This document shows positions 1 to 7,522 of a stretch of DNA of 57,430 nt, piece after piece (positions within the stretch are counted from its first letter, which is position 1; each line of letters begins with the position of its first letter). The position numbers were made by a program, and so were the translations under genes. This DNA comes from an uncultured Pelagibacteraceae bacterium. GTDB lineage: Bacteria > Pseudomonadota > Alphaproteobacteria > Pelagibacterales > Pelagibacteraceae. The notes beneath the pieces were generated by a model. The model was not told the DNA's origin, did not search any database, and saw nothing but the letters and a program-made list of their open reading frames with translations. Location of the stretch: assembly GCA_902551445.1 (NCBI GenBank), contig CACDDB010000002.1:1-57430 (forward strand). The letters are read 5' to 3'.

Positions 1-243
1 ATAATAATTAATTCAAATGTAAAAAATGAAATTAAGTTAACTCCAGAAATACTTAATTTATTAGGATGTAGTAAAGAGAATTTTTTAAAGCTAATTAATC
101 ATATGGGTTATAAGTCATTTCAAAAGGATAATGAGATATTTTTTAAGTATATTTCTAAAAGAAAAATATTTAAAATTAGTAAAACAAGTGAAGTAAAATC
201 AGATAATGTTTTTGGAGTATTAAAAAATATAAATTTTAAATAA
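1..243 (+). CDS. C-terminal end of a helicase-type protein (partial)
   Basis: An open frame runs from the window edge to the TAA at 241-243 and gives the last 80 residues of a protein whose start lies outside the window. The stretch LTPEILNLLGCSKENFLKLI followed by HMGYKSF resembles the C-terminal region of the alphaproteobacterial Suv3/MgpS-like RNA helicases that often lie upstream of fdxA and carD. No helicase motif is inside the window, so the family call rests on this tail and on context. The next gene begins two bases after the stop codon, which suggests one transcript with the TerB-like gene, fdxA and carD. Confidence 0.5.
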   Translation: MIINSNVKNEIKLTPEILNLLGCSKENFLKLINHMGYKSFQKDNEIFFKYISKRKIFKISKTSEVKSDNVFGVLKNINFK

Positions 244-244
244 A

Positions 245-661
245 ATGTTTAAGTTTTTAAATAAAAATAAAAAAAAAGACTCTGATGATGAAATTTTTAT
301 TAAAACTGCAGCTTTATTGATACATGCAGCAAAAATTGATCAAAGCTATCAATTAGAAGAGAAAAATATTATTAAAAAAACAATAATTAGCTTAGGTGTT
401 TCAGAAGAAAATTCCGATAGTTTAATTTCTAAAGCTGAAAAATATGAAAGTAATGAAAATCAAATCCTTGAATTTACTAGGGAAATTAAAAAAACTAGCC
501 AAGATTATAAAATTAAAATAATTGAATCTTTATGGCATATAATTTATTCAGATGGTAATGCAGATATGTATGAAAATAGTTTAATGAGAAGATTATCAGG
601 TTTGATCTATTTGGATGAAAAAATTGTAGGTGAAATTAAAAAAAAAATAAAATCTAATTAA
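245..661 (+). CDS. TerB-like (tellurite-resistance-type) protein
   Basis: This 138-residue all-helical acidic/lysine-rich protein matches the TerB/DjlA-N type of fold. It has an N-terminal helix with AALLIHAAKIDQSYQLEEK, where the D-Q-S-Y-Q-L-E-E segment is typical of the first acidic metal-binding turn, and a C-terminal second turn YSDGNADMYENSLMRRLSGL. The two acidic turns are the usual hallmark of the family. It has no signal peptide and is probably cytoplasmic. It lies between the helicase end and fdxA on the same strand with tiny spacers, an arrangement common in alphaproteobacteria. The real cellular role of TerB-like proteins outside ter operons is unknown, and tellurite resistance should not be assumed. 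Confidence 0.75.
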   Translation: MFKFLNKNKKKDSDDEIFIKTAALLIHAAKIDQSYQLEEKNIIKKTIISLGVSEENSDSLISKAEKYESNENQILEFTREIKKTSQDYKIKIIESLWHIIYSDGNADMYENSLMRRLSGLIYLDEKIVGEIKKKIKSN

Positions 662-667
662 TTATTA

Positions 668-994
668 ATGACTTATATTGTTAATGAAAATTGCATTAAG
701 TGTAAATTAATGGATTGTGTTGATGTATGTCCAGTTGATTGTTTTTACGAAGGAAAAAATATGCTTGTAATTAAGCCAGATGAGTGTATAGATTGTGGCG
801 TTTGTGAACCAGAGTGTCCAATCGATGCTATAGTTCCAGATACAGAACCCGGTAACGAAAAATGGTTAGAAATAAACAAAAAATATTCCGAACTTTGGCC
901 AAACATAAATCAGAAAAAAGATCCACCTGAAGATAACGAAAAGTATAAGAATGAAAAAAATAAGTACGAAAAATATTTTAAAGAAAATCTTTAA
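668..994 (+). CDS. fdxA: 7Fe-8S ferredoxin FdxA
   Basis: This is a 108-residue electron-transfer ferredoxin of the Azotobacter FdI type. The N-terminus carries C9, C12, C17, C21 and C25 in the pattern C-x2-C-x4-C-x3-C-P-V-D-C. A second set C40, C43, C46 and C50 in [15 protein letters not shown] provides the [4Fe-4S] cluster, while the altered first set binds a [3Fe-4S] cluster in characterised relatives. The tail after PGNEKW is charged and lysine-rich. It sits directly upstream of carD, whose only plausible ATG overlaps the end of fdxA by 44 bases, so the two are probably cotranscribed and translationally linked. Confidence 0.92.
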   Translation: MTYIVNENCIKCKLMDCVDVCPVDCFYEGKNMLVIKPDECIDCGVCEPECPIDAIVPDTEPGNEKWLEINKKYSELWPNINQKKDPPEDNEKYKNEKNKYEKYFKENL

Positions 995-1808
995 AAAGAA
1001 TAATATAAAAAAAAAAATAAAAAAATCAAAGAAAATTAGTAAAGTATTAAAATCAAAAAAAAAGAAGTTAATAAAAAATAAAAAAGTAGCAAAATCAAAA
1101 ACAAAATTATCTAAAAAAGCTCTTACTTCAAGGTCAGATGAAGTTCAAAATTATAATTTAAAAACAACAAAATCTTCAGACCAAAAACCTGAAATAGTTA
1201 AAATAAAAAAACAAGCCACAGAAAAGAAAATTTACAAAGTTAAAGATTATGTTGTTTACCCTAAGCATGGAGTTGGTCAAATAACAGAATTTAAAAAAAT
1301 AAATATAGGAGGAATAGATGTTGAAACCTATATTTTAAAATTCGAAAAAGATAAAGCTAATGGCATGGTACCAGTAAATAAACAATCAAACTTAAGACCC
1401 TTGGCAACAGTAAATCAAATTAACAAGTGCGTAAGTATTTTAAAAGGTACTCCTAAAATAAAGAGAACAATGTGGAGCAGGAGGGCTCAGGAATATGAGG
1501 GAAAAATCTCATCTGGAAAAATATATGAATTAGCAGAAGTTGTAAGAGATCTAAATAAAGGTGATGATCTAATGATAGATCAATCATATAGTGAGAGGCA
1601 ACTATTTGAAAAAGCATACGATAGACTACTTAGCGAATTTCAAATAGTCTTAAGTAGCTCTTTAGAAGATACACAGAGAAAAATCGATAAAGCTTTAAAA
1701 CGAAATTTAGAAATACAAAAATCAAAAATTGAGAAAAAAATAGATACAGAAACAAAAAAAGAAACTAATCAAATAGATGATGAAATTGTTTCAGAACAAC
1801 TAGGTTAA
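951..1808 (+). CDS. carD: CarD/CdnL-type RNA polymerase-binding regulator with lysine-rich N-terminal extension
   Basis: Residues 93-160 form a CarD/TRCF RNA polymerase-interacting domain ([33 protein letters not shown]). The following helical part ([29 protein letters not shown]) is the DNA-contacting C-terminal domain of CdnL/CarD proteins, which stabilise open promoter complexes at rRNA and other promoters. At 285 residues it is much longer than the usual 160-190. The extra part is an N-terminal tail with 28 lysines in the first 60 residues, resembling histone H1 tails. No ATG occurs in this frame between 951 and the domain, so 951 is the only conventional start and the gene overlaps fdxA by 44 bases. 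A hairpin terminator follows. Confidence 0.88.
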   Translation: MKKISTKNILKKIFKKNNIKKKIKKSKKISKVLKSKKKKLIKNKKVAKSKTKLSKKALTSRSDEVQNYNLKTTKSSDQKPEIVKIKKQATEKKIYKVKDYVVYPKHGVGQITEFKKINIGGIDVETYILKFEKDKANGMVPVNKQSNLRPLATVNQINKCVSILKGTPKIKRTMWSRRAQEYEGKISSGKIYELAEVVRDLNKGDDLMIDQSYSERQLFEKAYDRLLSEFQIVLSSSLEDTQRKIDKALKRNLEIQKSKIEKKIDTETKKETNQIDDEIVSEQLG

Positions 1809-1812
1809 AAAA

Positions 1813-1850
1813 AAAACGCTTCTCACAACTAATGTTACGAGAAGCGTTTT
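1813..1850. terminator. Bidirectional hairpin terminator between carD and the polybasic peptide gene
   Basis: A perfect 12-bp inverted repeat, AAAACGCTTCTC at 1813-1824 and GAGAAGCGTTTT at 1839-1850, encloses a 14-base loop. On the plus strand it follows the carD stop by five bases but ends in only four T. On the minus strand the stem is followed by an unbroken run of ten T (complement of 1807-1816 and flank). It is therefore a strong intrinsic terminator for the minus-strand small gene and a weaker one for carD. Confidence 0.85.
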
Positions 1851-1870
1851 AAGTTAAAAAGAATACTAAA

Positions 1871-1942
1871 TTATCTTCTTCTTCTTCTTTTCTTAGCTTT
1901 CTTTTTAGCTTTTTTCTTAGCTTTTTTTCTTCTTTTAGCCAT
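1871..1942 (-). CDS. 23-residue polybasic peptide (Lys/Arg/Ala only)
   Basis: The minus strand encodes a 23-codon peptide made only of Met, Ala, Lys and Arg. It starts MAKRRKK, continues with repeats of AKKK and ends in a run of arginines before TAA. A strong Shine-Dalgarno sequence AAGGGAG lies eight bases before the ATG. A consensus-like promoter (TTGACA, 17-base spacer, TAAAAA) lies upstream, a 7+2+7 palindrome lies in the leader, and a U-tailed hairpin terminator lies downstream at 1813-1850. These signals make a complete monocistronic unit of about 175 bases. Function is unknown. The composition suggests a nucleic-acid or ribosome ligand similar to histone H1/Hc1 tails. The alternative is a regulatory RNA with an incidental open frame. 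Confidence 0.7.
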   Translation of the reverse strand: MAKRRKKAKKKAKKKAKKRRRRR

Positions 1943-1964
1943 CTTTAGCTCCCTTTTTATTTTA

Positions 1965-1980
1965 CGAATCATTTGATTCG
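1965..1980. repeat. Perfect palindrome in the leader of the polybasic peptide gene
   Basis: The arms CGAATCA and TGATTCG are separated by TT. The site falls between the predicted transcription start near 1986 and the Shine-Dalgarno sequence of the small gene at 1871-1942. A two-base loop is too tight for a good RNA hairpin with the full stem, so a dimeric DNA-binding protein site is at least as likely. Confidence 0.5.
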
Positions 1981-1992
1981 CTTAGTTTCCTT

Positions 1993-2021
1993 TTTTTATT
2001 TTTTTTAAATAGTTATGTCAA
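1993..2021 (-). promoter_or_regulatory. Predicted sigma-70 promoter of the polybasic peptide gene
   Basis: On the minus strand a perfect -35 hexamer TTGACA (2021-2016) is followed after 17 bases by TAAAAA (1998-1993) as the -10 element. Transcription would start near 1986 and give a leader of about 45 bases before the ATG at 1942. TTGACA matches are uncommon enough here to make this credible, though the -10 lies in an A-rich tract and is not distinctive. Confidence 0.55.
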
Positions 2022-2130
2022 TTGTTTAATTTTAGATATTAAATTAAAAAAATTATTTTTTATTTTTTTTAGAAAATATTTTAAATTAGTTAAGTAAATA
2101 GCGATTAATAAACTGTTTTTAAAAATAAAC

Positions 2131-3861
2131 TTAATAAAGATTTTCTAATTGTTTTTTATATTTTTCTGTAACTTTTTTTCTTTTTACTTTCATAGTTGGT
2201 GTTAATAAACCATTTTCTATAGAAAAATTTTCGTTTATTAATTGAATCTTTTTTATTTTTTCTACTAAACTTAATTTTTTATTTATTTTTTCAATAATTT
2301 TATTTATTTTTTCTTTTTTTTCAAAAAAATCTTTATTTGGAACAATCAATGCTACTAAATAATTTTTTTTATCTCCATAAACCATACATTGATCAATTTC
2401 TAATTCATTCGTAATCATGTTTTCAATTTTAGCTGGAGATATATTGTCTCCTCCAGCGCTAACTATAATGTCTTTTTTTCTATCAGTTATTTTTAAATAA
2501 CCATCTTCAGGATTTATTTCTCCTATATCGCCAGTATGTAGCCATCCATCAATTATAACTTTTTCAGTTTCTTCTTTGTTGTTCCAGTATCCTATCATTA
2601 CATTCTCACCCTTAACTAATATTTCTCCATCTTCTGCAATTTTAACCTGGTTACCTTTGAAAGGTGGTCCTACGGTTTCAACTTTTATGTTATGTATAGG
2701 GTTGCAACTAACTACTGGAGAAGTTTCTGTTAATCCATATCCTTGAAGTGTAGGCAGTCCTATAGAATTAAGAAATTCACCTATTTCTTTATCTAAGGCT
2801 CCTCCTCCAGATACGAAAGCTTTTAAATTTCCACCAAACTGTTTTTTTATTTTTTTTCTTACCAATATCTCAACTACCGAATTCAACAATTTTTCAAAAA
2901 AGCTCATTTTTTCCCCTAACAATTTTTTCTTCCCTAGTCGAATTGTGGCCTCAATTAATTTAGCTTTAAAACCAATTTGTTTTTTCATGTTGATATTAAT
3001 TTTATTATATAAATTTTGATAAAATCTTGGAACAGCTGTCATAATTGTTGGTTTAGCCTGAGATATATTTTCTAAAAGTTTTTCTATTTTTTCAGCATAA
3101 AAAACTTTTGCACCAACGGCTATTTGTACAAACTGCACACAATGTTCATAGGAATGTGAAAGAGGTAGCCAAGTCAAAAATGTTGGCCTTTTGTCTATTA
3201 TAGGTTTTAAAATTTCACATGCACCATTTATATTGTTTAAAATACCTCCATGACTTAAAACTACACCTTTTGGATTACCGCCTGTTCCAGATGTATAAAT
3301 TATACAAGCTGGCGACGATCTTTTTAGACTAGTTTTTTGTATTTTTTCTGTTTCTAATAATTCGTTTTCAAGTATAGAATAAAAATTAATAAATTTTTCT
3401 TTATTACTTATCTCTAAATTATTTGTAGCTTCGTTTACTTTATCTAGTGTAATGATTTTTTTTATGAAGTTTCTTTCTTTGATTGTTGAATTTAATTTTT
3501 TTAACATTTCATTATTAGAAACAATAATAATTGATGGCTCACAATCATCGATTAAGTATTTGTAATCATCTTTAGTATAAGTTGTGTATGCTGGAACAGT
3601 AATACCACCTGATAACATAATGGCTAAATCACAAATAAACCATTCAGGTCTATTTTCAGAAACTAAAAGGCATCTATCTCCTTCATTAATATTTTCTTTT
3701 ATTGCTTTTGAAAGTTTAAATATGTTTTTTTTTGTATCTCCCCATGTAAAGATTTTTTTATTATTTGGGTTTAACCACTGTAGTAAAATACTTTTAGGAT
3801 TTTGTTTTTCTGCTTGATAAAAAAATAATTCAATTAAATTGTTAAAATTATCTAAATTCAT
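2131..3861 (-). CDS. Long-chain acyl-CoA synthetase (AMP-forming)
   Basis: This 576-residue adenylate-forming enzyme activates fatty acids to acyl-CoA with ATP and CoA. The P-loop-like AMP-binding motif YTSGTGGNPKG lies at residues 189-199. It is followed by LTWLPLSHSYEH, the motif GYGLTETSPVVSCN near the middle of the C-terminal half, GWLHTGDIGEI, and the hinge/catalytic region TDRKKDII with a C-terminal lysine region (TPTMKVKRK). Domain order and the length match the FAA1/COG1022 branch of long-chain synthetases rather than short FadD forms. It is a single minus-strand gene, with tRNA-Leu immediately upstream on the same strand. It could feed exogenous fatty acids into phospholipid synthesis or beta-oxidation; the substrate cannot be read from sequence. 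Confidence 0.88.
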   Translation of the reverse strand: MNLDNFNNLIELFFYQAEKQNPKSILLQWLNPNNKKIFTWGDTKKNIFKLSKAIKENINEGDRCLLVSENRPEWFICDLAIMLSGGITVPAYTTYTKDDYKYLIDDCEPSIIIVSNNEMLKKLNSTIKERNFIKKIITLDKVNEATNNLEISNKEKFINFYSILENELLETEKIQKTSLKRSSPACIIYTSGTGGNPKGVVLSHGGILNNINGACEILKPIIDKRPTFLTWLPLSHSYEHCVQFVQIAVGAKVFYAEKIEKLLENISQAKPTIMTAVPRFYQNLYNKININMKKQIGFKAKLIEATIRLGKKKLLGEKMSFFEKLLNSVVEILVRKKIKKQFGGNLKAFVSGGGALDKEIGEFLNSIGLPTLQGYGLTETSPVVSCNPIHNIKVETVGPPFKGNQVKIAEDGEILVKGENVMIGYWNNKEETEKVIIDGWLHTGDIGEINPEDGYLKITDRKKDIIVSAGGDNISPAKIENMITNELEIDQCMVYGDKKNYLVALIVPNKDFFEKKEKINKIIEKINKKLSLVEKIKKIQLINENFSIENGLLTPTMKVKRKKVTEKYKKQLENLY

Positions 3862-3868
3862 ATTTCAT

Positions 3869-3955
3869 TGGTGGGCAAAGAGAGACTCGAACTCTCACAG
3901 TATTACTACCATTGGATTTTGAGTCCAACGCGTCTACCAGTTCCGCCATTCGCCC
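3869..3955 (-). tRNA. tRNA-Leu (anticodon CAA)
   Basis: The minus strand folds as an 87-base class II tRNA. The acceptor stem GGGCGAA pairs with TTTGCCC (one G-U pair), followed by discriminator A and an encoded CCA at 3869-3871. The anticodon stem-loop is TTGGA-CTCAAAA-TCCAA, giving anticodon CAA, which reads UUG leucine codons. A long variable arm follows, as expected for leucine, and the T loop contains GTTCGAGTC. It lies just upstream of the acyl-CoA synthetase gene on the same strand. Confidence 0.95.
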
Positions 3956-4059
3956 AGTATATTTATTAAAATTGGACTTATATTTTTGTTGGAATTTAAA
4001 GCATTTATATAAATCATAAATAAATAGTATAAGAAGAATTATTGTAATAAAACTAAAAA

Positions 4060-4668
4060 ATGCTTAAAGAATTGTATTATAAATCATTAAAACTTGCTTC
4101 TCATAAAAGTTCCAAATACTTTCTAGCATTTATTTCTTTCATTGAAAGTTTTATTTTTCCAATACCGCCAGATGTTTTAATTATACCTATGACAATTGCT
4201 AAACGTCAAGAATGGATAAAGATAGCAACCATAGCAACCATTGGGTCTGTAGCTGGGGCATGCTTAGGATATTTTATTGGATATGTATTTTTTAATGAAG
4301 TTGGATTAAAAATTTTTGAACTTTATGGAGTGGATAATACTTCTTTTCTTAAAGACAAAGTATCATCAGAAGGAGGAATTGTTGCATGGATTACATTGCT
4401 CGCAATAGCTGGATTTACTCCAGTTCCATTTAAGTTATTGACCATAACAAGTGGGTTTGTACATTTTAATATAATTTATTTTATCGCTATTGCTGCTGCA
4501 ACCAGAGGATTAAGATTTTTTTTAATTGCTTTTCTAATTGGAAATTTTGGCCCGGCAATGAAAAAAATTATTGAAAAAAAATTACTTACGGTATCTATAA
4601 TATTCTCTATAGTGATAATTGTATTAGCTTACTTTATTTATAATTTTTTGATTAATTTTACTAATTAA
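4060..4668 (+). CDS. YqaA-family (DedA/SNARE-associated) membrane protein
   Basis: This 202-residue integral membrane protein belongs to the VTT/DedA superfamily, YqaA branch. The N-terminal segment FIESFIFPIPPDVLIIPM is the family hallmark with its proline-rich re-entrant region. It is followed by GSVAGACLGYFIGY and a second GFTPVPFKLLTITSG re-entrant motif, then two C-terminal membrane helices. Relatives are thought to act as lipid or small-molecule transporters or scramblases, but YqaA itself is uncharacterised. It is the first gene of a compact run with dsbB and coq7, with one base before the dsbB ATG. Confidence 0.85.
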   Translation: MLKELYYKSLKLASHKSSKYFLAFISFIESFIFPIPPDVLIIPMTIAKRQEWIKIATIATIGSVAGACLGYFIGYVFFNEVGLKIFELYGVDNTSFLKDKVSSEGGIVAWITLLAIAGFTPVPFKLLTITSGFVHFNIIYFIAIAAATRGLRFFLIAFLIGNFGPAMKKIIEKKLLTVSIIFSIVIIVLAYFIYNFLINFTN

Positions 4669-4669
4669 A

Positions 4670-5149
4670 ATGCAAAAACTATTAGAAATTAGAAAATTTT
4701 ATTTATTAATTTTCTTTATATGTTTAATTTCTCTAATTAGTGCAGTTTATATAGAATACATAATGGAACAGAAACCATGTATGCTTTGTATATATCAAAG
4801 AATACCTTATCTTGTTTCAATATTTATTTGCTTTTTTGGGTATAATTATTCTAAAAATTCTTTGTGGTTATATTTATTAACATTAACTTTTGTTTTGAGC
4901 TCTGTGTTATCTGGATATCATCTTGGTATTGAAAACAATTTTTTTAGTGAATTTTCTGGATGTACAAATAATAGTTTAGACATCACAGATAAATCAAAAA
5001 TATTAGAATCCTTAAGTAAAAATATGCCAAACTGCAAAGATGTAAACTTTAAAATTTTTGGATTATCTCTTGCGACCATTAATTTTATGATTTCTTTAAC
5101 AATTAGCGCTATAAGTATCTTAATTATTAAAAATGAAAAAAACAGATAA
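4670..5149 (+). CDS. dsbB: Disulfide bond formation protein DsbB
   Basis: This is a 159-residue four-helix inner-membrane quinone reductase that reoxidises periplasmic DsbA. The first periplasmic cysteine pair C37-x2-C40 is in EQKPCMLCIYQRIPY, with the conserved QR following. The second pair is C98 and C122 in the second periplasmic loop (FSGC and MPNC). Hydrophobic segments flank both loops. It overlaps the start of coq7 by 17 bases, so it shares a transcript with a ubiquinone biosynthesis enzyme, consistent with DsbB passing electrons to ubiquinone. No dsbA is in the window; a TlpA-like protein is encoded at 6969-7499. Confidence 0.9.
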   Translation: MQKLLEIRKFYLLIFFICLISLISAVYIEYIMEQKPCMLCIYQRIPYLVSIFICFFGYNYSKNSLWLYLLTLTFVLSSVLSGYHLGIENNFFSEFSGCTNNSLDITDKSKILESLSKNMPNCKDVNFKIFGLSLATINFMISLTISAISILIIKNEKNR

Positions 5150-5666
5150 AAACAAACTTGAAGAATTTATTAGAGTTGATCATGCTGGGGAACGTGGAGC
5201 TATGAAGATTTATGAAGGGCAATTATTAGCTTTAAATACTTTAATTAAAAACGAACCTTTAAAAAAAAAAATTGAGGAAATGAAAGTGCATGAAAAAGAA
5301 CATTTGGACTTTTTCGAAAAAGAATTAAAAACAAGAAGCATTGAGCCAACAAAATTTTTACCTTTATGGGACATTTTGGGAGTTACTCTAGGATTTGGAT
5401 CTACAATTATGGGAAAAAAAGCAGCTATGCTCTGTACAGCTTCTGTGGAGGAAGTAATTGATAAGCATTACCAAAATCAAATAAATCAACTTGAAATAGA
5501 TGAAAAAAATCTAAAAAATAAAATCAAAAAATTTAGAGAAGATGAAATACATCATAAAGATATAGCATACGAAGAAGGTGCAACAAAAGAAGGGCCTTAT
5601 TTCTTATTAGATAAAATAATTAAAACTGGATCTAAATTAGCAATTAAGATATCAGAAAAAATTTAG
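5133..5666 (+). CDS. coq7: Demethoxyubiquinone hydroxylase Coq7
   Basis: This is a 177-residue ferritin-like di-iron hydroxylase for the penultimate step of ubiquinone synthesis. Two four-helix-bundle repeats carry the metal ligands: RVDHAGERGAMKIYEGQ (E20), then VHEKEHLDFFE; and TASVEEVIDKHYQNQ, then EDEIHHKDIAYEEGA. The order E, E-x2-H, E, E-x2-H is that of Coq7/CLK-1 proteins. It overlaps dsbB by 17 bases and abuts the convergent HNH gene. Together with ubiE and ubiB in this window it supports an aerobic ubiquinone pathway. Confidence 0.92.
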   Translation: MKKTDKNKLEEFIRVDHAGERGAMKIYEGQLLALNTLIKNEPLKKKIEEMKVHEKEHLDFFEKELKTRSIEPTKFLPLWDILGVTLGFGSTIMGKKAAMLCTASVEEVIDKHYQNQINQLEIDEKNLKNKIKKFREDEIHHKDIAYEEGATKEGPYFLLDKIIKTGSKLAIKISEKI

Positions 5667-6233
5667 CTAAGGTTCAAGCTCCACATCCCAATACAAATAG
5701 TCCATCCAGCTTTTATGTAAAAAATTTGGTGGAAAATTTTTTCCATTTTTATGAAGATCTTCTGTTGTAGGTTGATAGGGTTTTTGAGTTAAAGTCATAC
5801 CTGATATTTTAAGCAGTCTTCCACCTTTTTTAACATTACAACTAGAGCAAGCTGTAACTACATTGTCCCAATCTGTTTTCCCTCCTTTTGATTTTGGTAA
5901 TAAATGATCAAAAGTTAATTCTTTATTACTACCGCAGTACTGGCACATAAATTTATCTCTTAGGAATACATTAAATCTTGTAAAGTTAGGATTTGATTGT
6001 GGGTTTATAAAACTTTTTAACGCAATAACGCTAGGAAGCTTCATACTAAAGGAAGGGCTTCTAATAACCCTGTCATAATGACTTACTATAACAACTCTAT
6101 CTAAAAAAACCGACTTAATAGAATCTTGCCAGCTCCAAAGAGACAAAGGATAATAACTCAAAGGTCTGTAATCTGCATTTAAAACTAAAGCAGGACACTT
6201 TTCTAAAGATAAATTTTGTTCAATTGTTTCCAT
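5667..6233 (-). CDS. HNH endonuclease-domain protein
   Basis: This 188-residue protein carries a C-terminal HNH domain with a zinc-binding frame: CQYCGS, then LTFDHLLPKSKGGKTDWDNV, then ACSSCNVKKGGRLL. The two CxxC pairs and the central D-H-L-L-P/N signature are intact. The N-terminal part (CPALVLNADYRPLSYYPLSLWS) is the conserved start of a widespread alphaproteobacterial HNH protein usually encoded as a housekeeping gene rather than with restriction systems. There is no methylase or phage gene nearby. It is the last gene of the minus-strand run tlpA-like/esterase/HNH and ends one base from coq7. Its cellular substrate is unknown. Confidence 0.88.
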   Translation of the reverse strand: METIEQNLSLEKCPALVLNADYRPLSYYPLSLWSWQDSIKSVFLDRVVIVSHYDRVIRSPSFSMKLPSVIALKSFINPQSNPNFTRFNVFLRDKFMCQYCGSNKELTFDHLLPKSKGGKTDWDNVVTACSSCNVKKGGRLLKISGMTLTQKPYQPTTEDLHKNGKNFPPNFLHKSWMDYLYWDVELEP

Positions 6234-6299
6234 TTTTTATTATAGATTAGCGCAATTAAATTAATTTATCAATAATACAATAAATTTATTAAAGATTTA

Positions 6300-6956
6300 T
6301 TAAATTGTTAAGTTTTTTTTTATATAATTTAATCCTGCGCTTGACGCTTCAATTGAAATATGGTGATCACAATTACTAATAAGTTTGGTTTCAACATTAA
6401 TTTTTTGTCTAATCAAAAAATCTTTTGCTTCTAATAAATGATTTGATGGCACAACGGTGTCCATATCACCGTGTATAAGAAATATTTTAGTTTTAGATTT
6501 AATTCTATGAGCCAAATCTTCTTTGTTAATGATTTTTCCAGAATATCCTAATATACAATTATAATGTTCTTCCGAAGTTAAGCCTACATTTATAGACATC
6601 ATACATCCTTGGCTAAAACCTGAAATACAGATTTTTGAATTATCTAATTTAAATTCCTTTTTTATTTCACTAATAAAAGATTTTACTTTATTTTCTGCTT
6701 TTATTGACTCATCTAAAATATATTTTTCATCATTTTTTGATAAATCAAACCACTGAAATCCAGATGGATTGACAGAACATTTCTCGTGTCCATCTGGACA
6801 AAAAAAAATTGTATTTGGTAAAAATCTTTTCCAATTAAGTGTTAATGCGCTGATATCATTTCCATCGCCTCCATAGCCATGCAGTAAAATAACAGCATTT
6901 CTAATTTCATTTCCATCATTTGGATAAACAATTTTTGTATTTAAAATAAATTTCAT
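6300..6956 (-). CDS. Carboxylesterase/phospholipase-type alpha/beta hydrolase
   Basis: This 218-residue hydrolase belongs to the acyl-protein-thioesterase/EstB/YpfH group. The oxyanion segment VILLHGYGGDGND lies near residues 22-34. The nucleophile elbow GFSQGCMM places Ser115. Asp166 is in HGDMDTVVP and His198 is in NCDHHIS, giving a full catalytic triad. There is no signal peptide, so it is probably cytoplasmic. The gene lies 12 bases after the TlpA-like gene and 66 bases before the HNH gene on the same strand. Relatives hydrolyse short acyl esters and lysophospholipids; the natural substrate cannot be assigned. Confidence 0.85.
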   Translation of the reverse strand: MKFILNTKIVYPNDGNEIRNAVILLHGYGGDGNDISALTLNWKRFLPNTIFFCPDGHEKCSVNPSGFQWFDLSKNDEKYILDESIKAENKVKSFISEIKKEFKLDNSKICISGFSQGCMMSINVGLTSEEHYNCILGYSGKIINKEDLAHRIKSKTKIFLIHGDMDTVVPSNHLLEAKDFLIRQKINVETKLISNCDHHISIEASSAGLNYIKKNLTI

Positions 6957-6968
6957 AATTATTAAAAA

Positions 6969-7499
6969 TTAATCAAAATGTTTTAACCATTCAATAAATT
7001 TTTGATCTTCAAAATCAATAGGTCCAAGTATTCTAGCAAATTCTTTGCCTTCTTTATTGAACAAAATTGTTGTTGGAAGCCCAATTAAAGAGAGTTCATT
7101 TGGTAAAATATTTTTTTTATCAATAAAAATTTTTAAATTATCTATTTTTAAATCATTATAAAACTTCTTTGATTTTGAAATTTCTTCCCTACCAACATTT
7201 ATTGGAAAAATTCTTAAGTTTTTAAAATTTGGATTAGATTGTAGTCTATTTAACGAAGGCATTTCTTTTCTGCAGGGAGCACACCAAGTAGCCCAAAAAT
7301 TTATGATAACAAGAAAATTTTTATAATTTTCTAAATTAATTGTTTCATCATATAAATTATTAAAAGCTATTTCCTTATGTTTTATAGGGTCTTTATGAAC
7401 TGTTAAATTTTTAAATTTTGGTTGCTGTATTGCATAAGATGTACTTGATGATATTAGATAGATAAAGATTAAATAAATTTTTAATGTTAATAATTTCAT
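6969..7499 (-). CDS. TlpA-family thiol-disulfide oxidoreductase (exported)
   Basis: I place the start at 7499, which gives a 176-residue protein with a signal peptide (MKLLTLKIYLIFIYLISSST, cleavage after SYA). The longer frame reaching 7586 would run into argH and disrupt the signal peptide. The thioredoxin fold carries the active site FWATWCAPCRKEMPSL and the cis-proline region IGLPTTILFNKEG. TlpA/ResA-like proteins reduce periplasmic disulfides, typically for cytochrome c or cytochrome oxidase maturation. In many alphaproteobacteria tlpA is divergent from argH, as here, with only 23 bases between the two ATGs. Confidence 0.9.
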   Translation of the reverse strand: MKLLTLKIYLIFIYLISSSTSYAIQQPKFKNLTVHKDPIKHKEIAFNNLYDETINLENYKNFLVIINFWATWCAPCRKEMPSLNRLQSNPNFKNLRIFPINVGREEISKSKKFYNDLKIDNLKIFIDKKNILPNELSLIGLPTTILFNKEGKEFARILGPIDFEDQKFIEWLKHFD

Positions 7500-7522
7500 T
7501 CTGATGGATATAGTTACATACC

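Larger units (their letters stand above)
1943..2130. other. 188-base gene-free spacer between the polybasic peptide gene and the acyl-CoA synthetase gene
   Basis: The spacer holds the leader palindrome and promoter of the small minus-strand gene in its first 80 bases. The remaining part, about 2022-2130, is A+T-rich, lies downstream of the acyl-CoA synthetase stop, and shows no convincing open frame or G+C-stemmed terminator. Confidence 0.5.

Noticed and set aside
245-661. Tellurite resistance
   Set aside because: Only a TerB-like fold is visible and there is no terC/D/E/Z neighbour, so the resistance label is not supported.
951-994. Fusion or frameshift between fdxA and carD
   Set aside because: Ferredoxin ends with a natural charged tail and CarD begins in another frame with a proper ATG; overlap is sufficient explanation.
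5667-6233. HNH gene as part of a restriction, homing or defence system
   Set aside because: No methylase, phage or mobile-element gene is near and the N-terminus is that of a widespread housekeeping HNH family.
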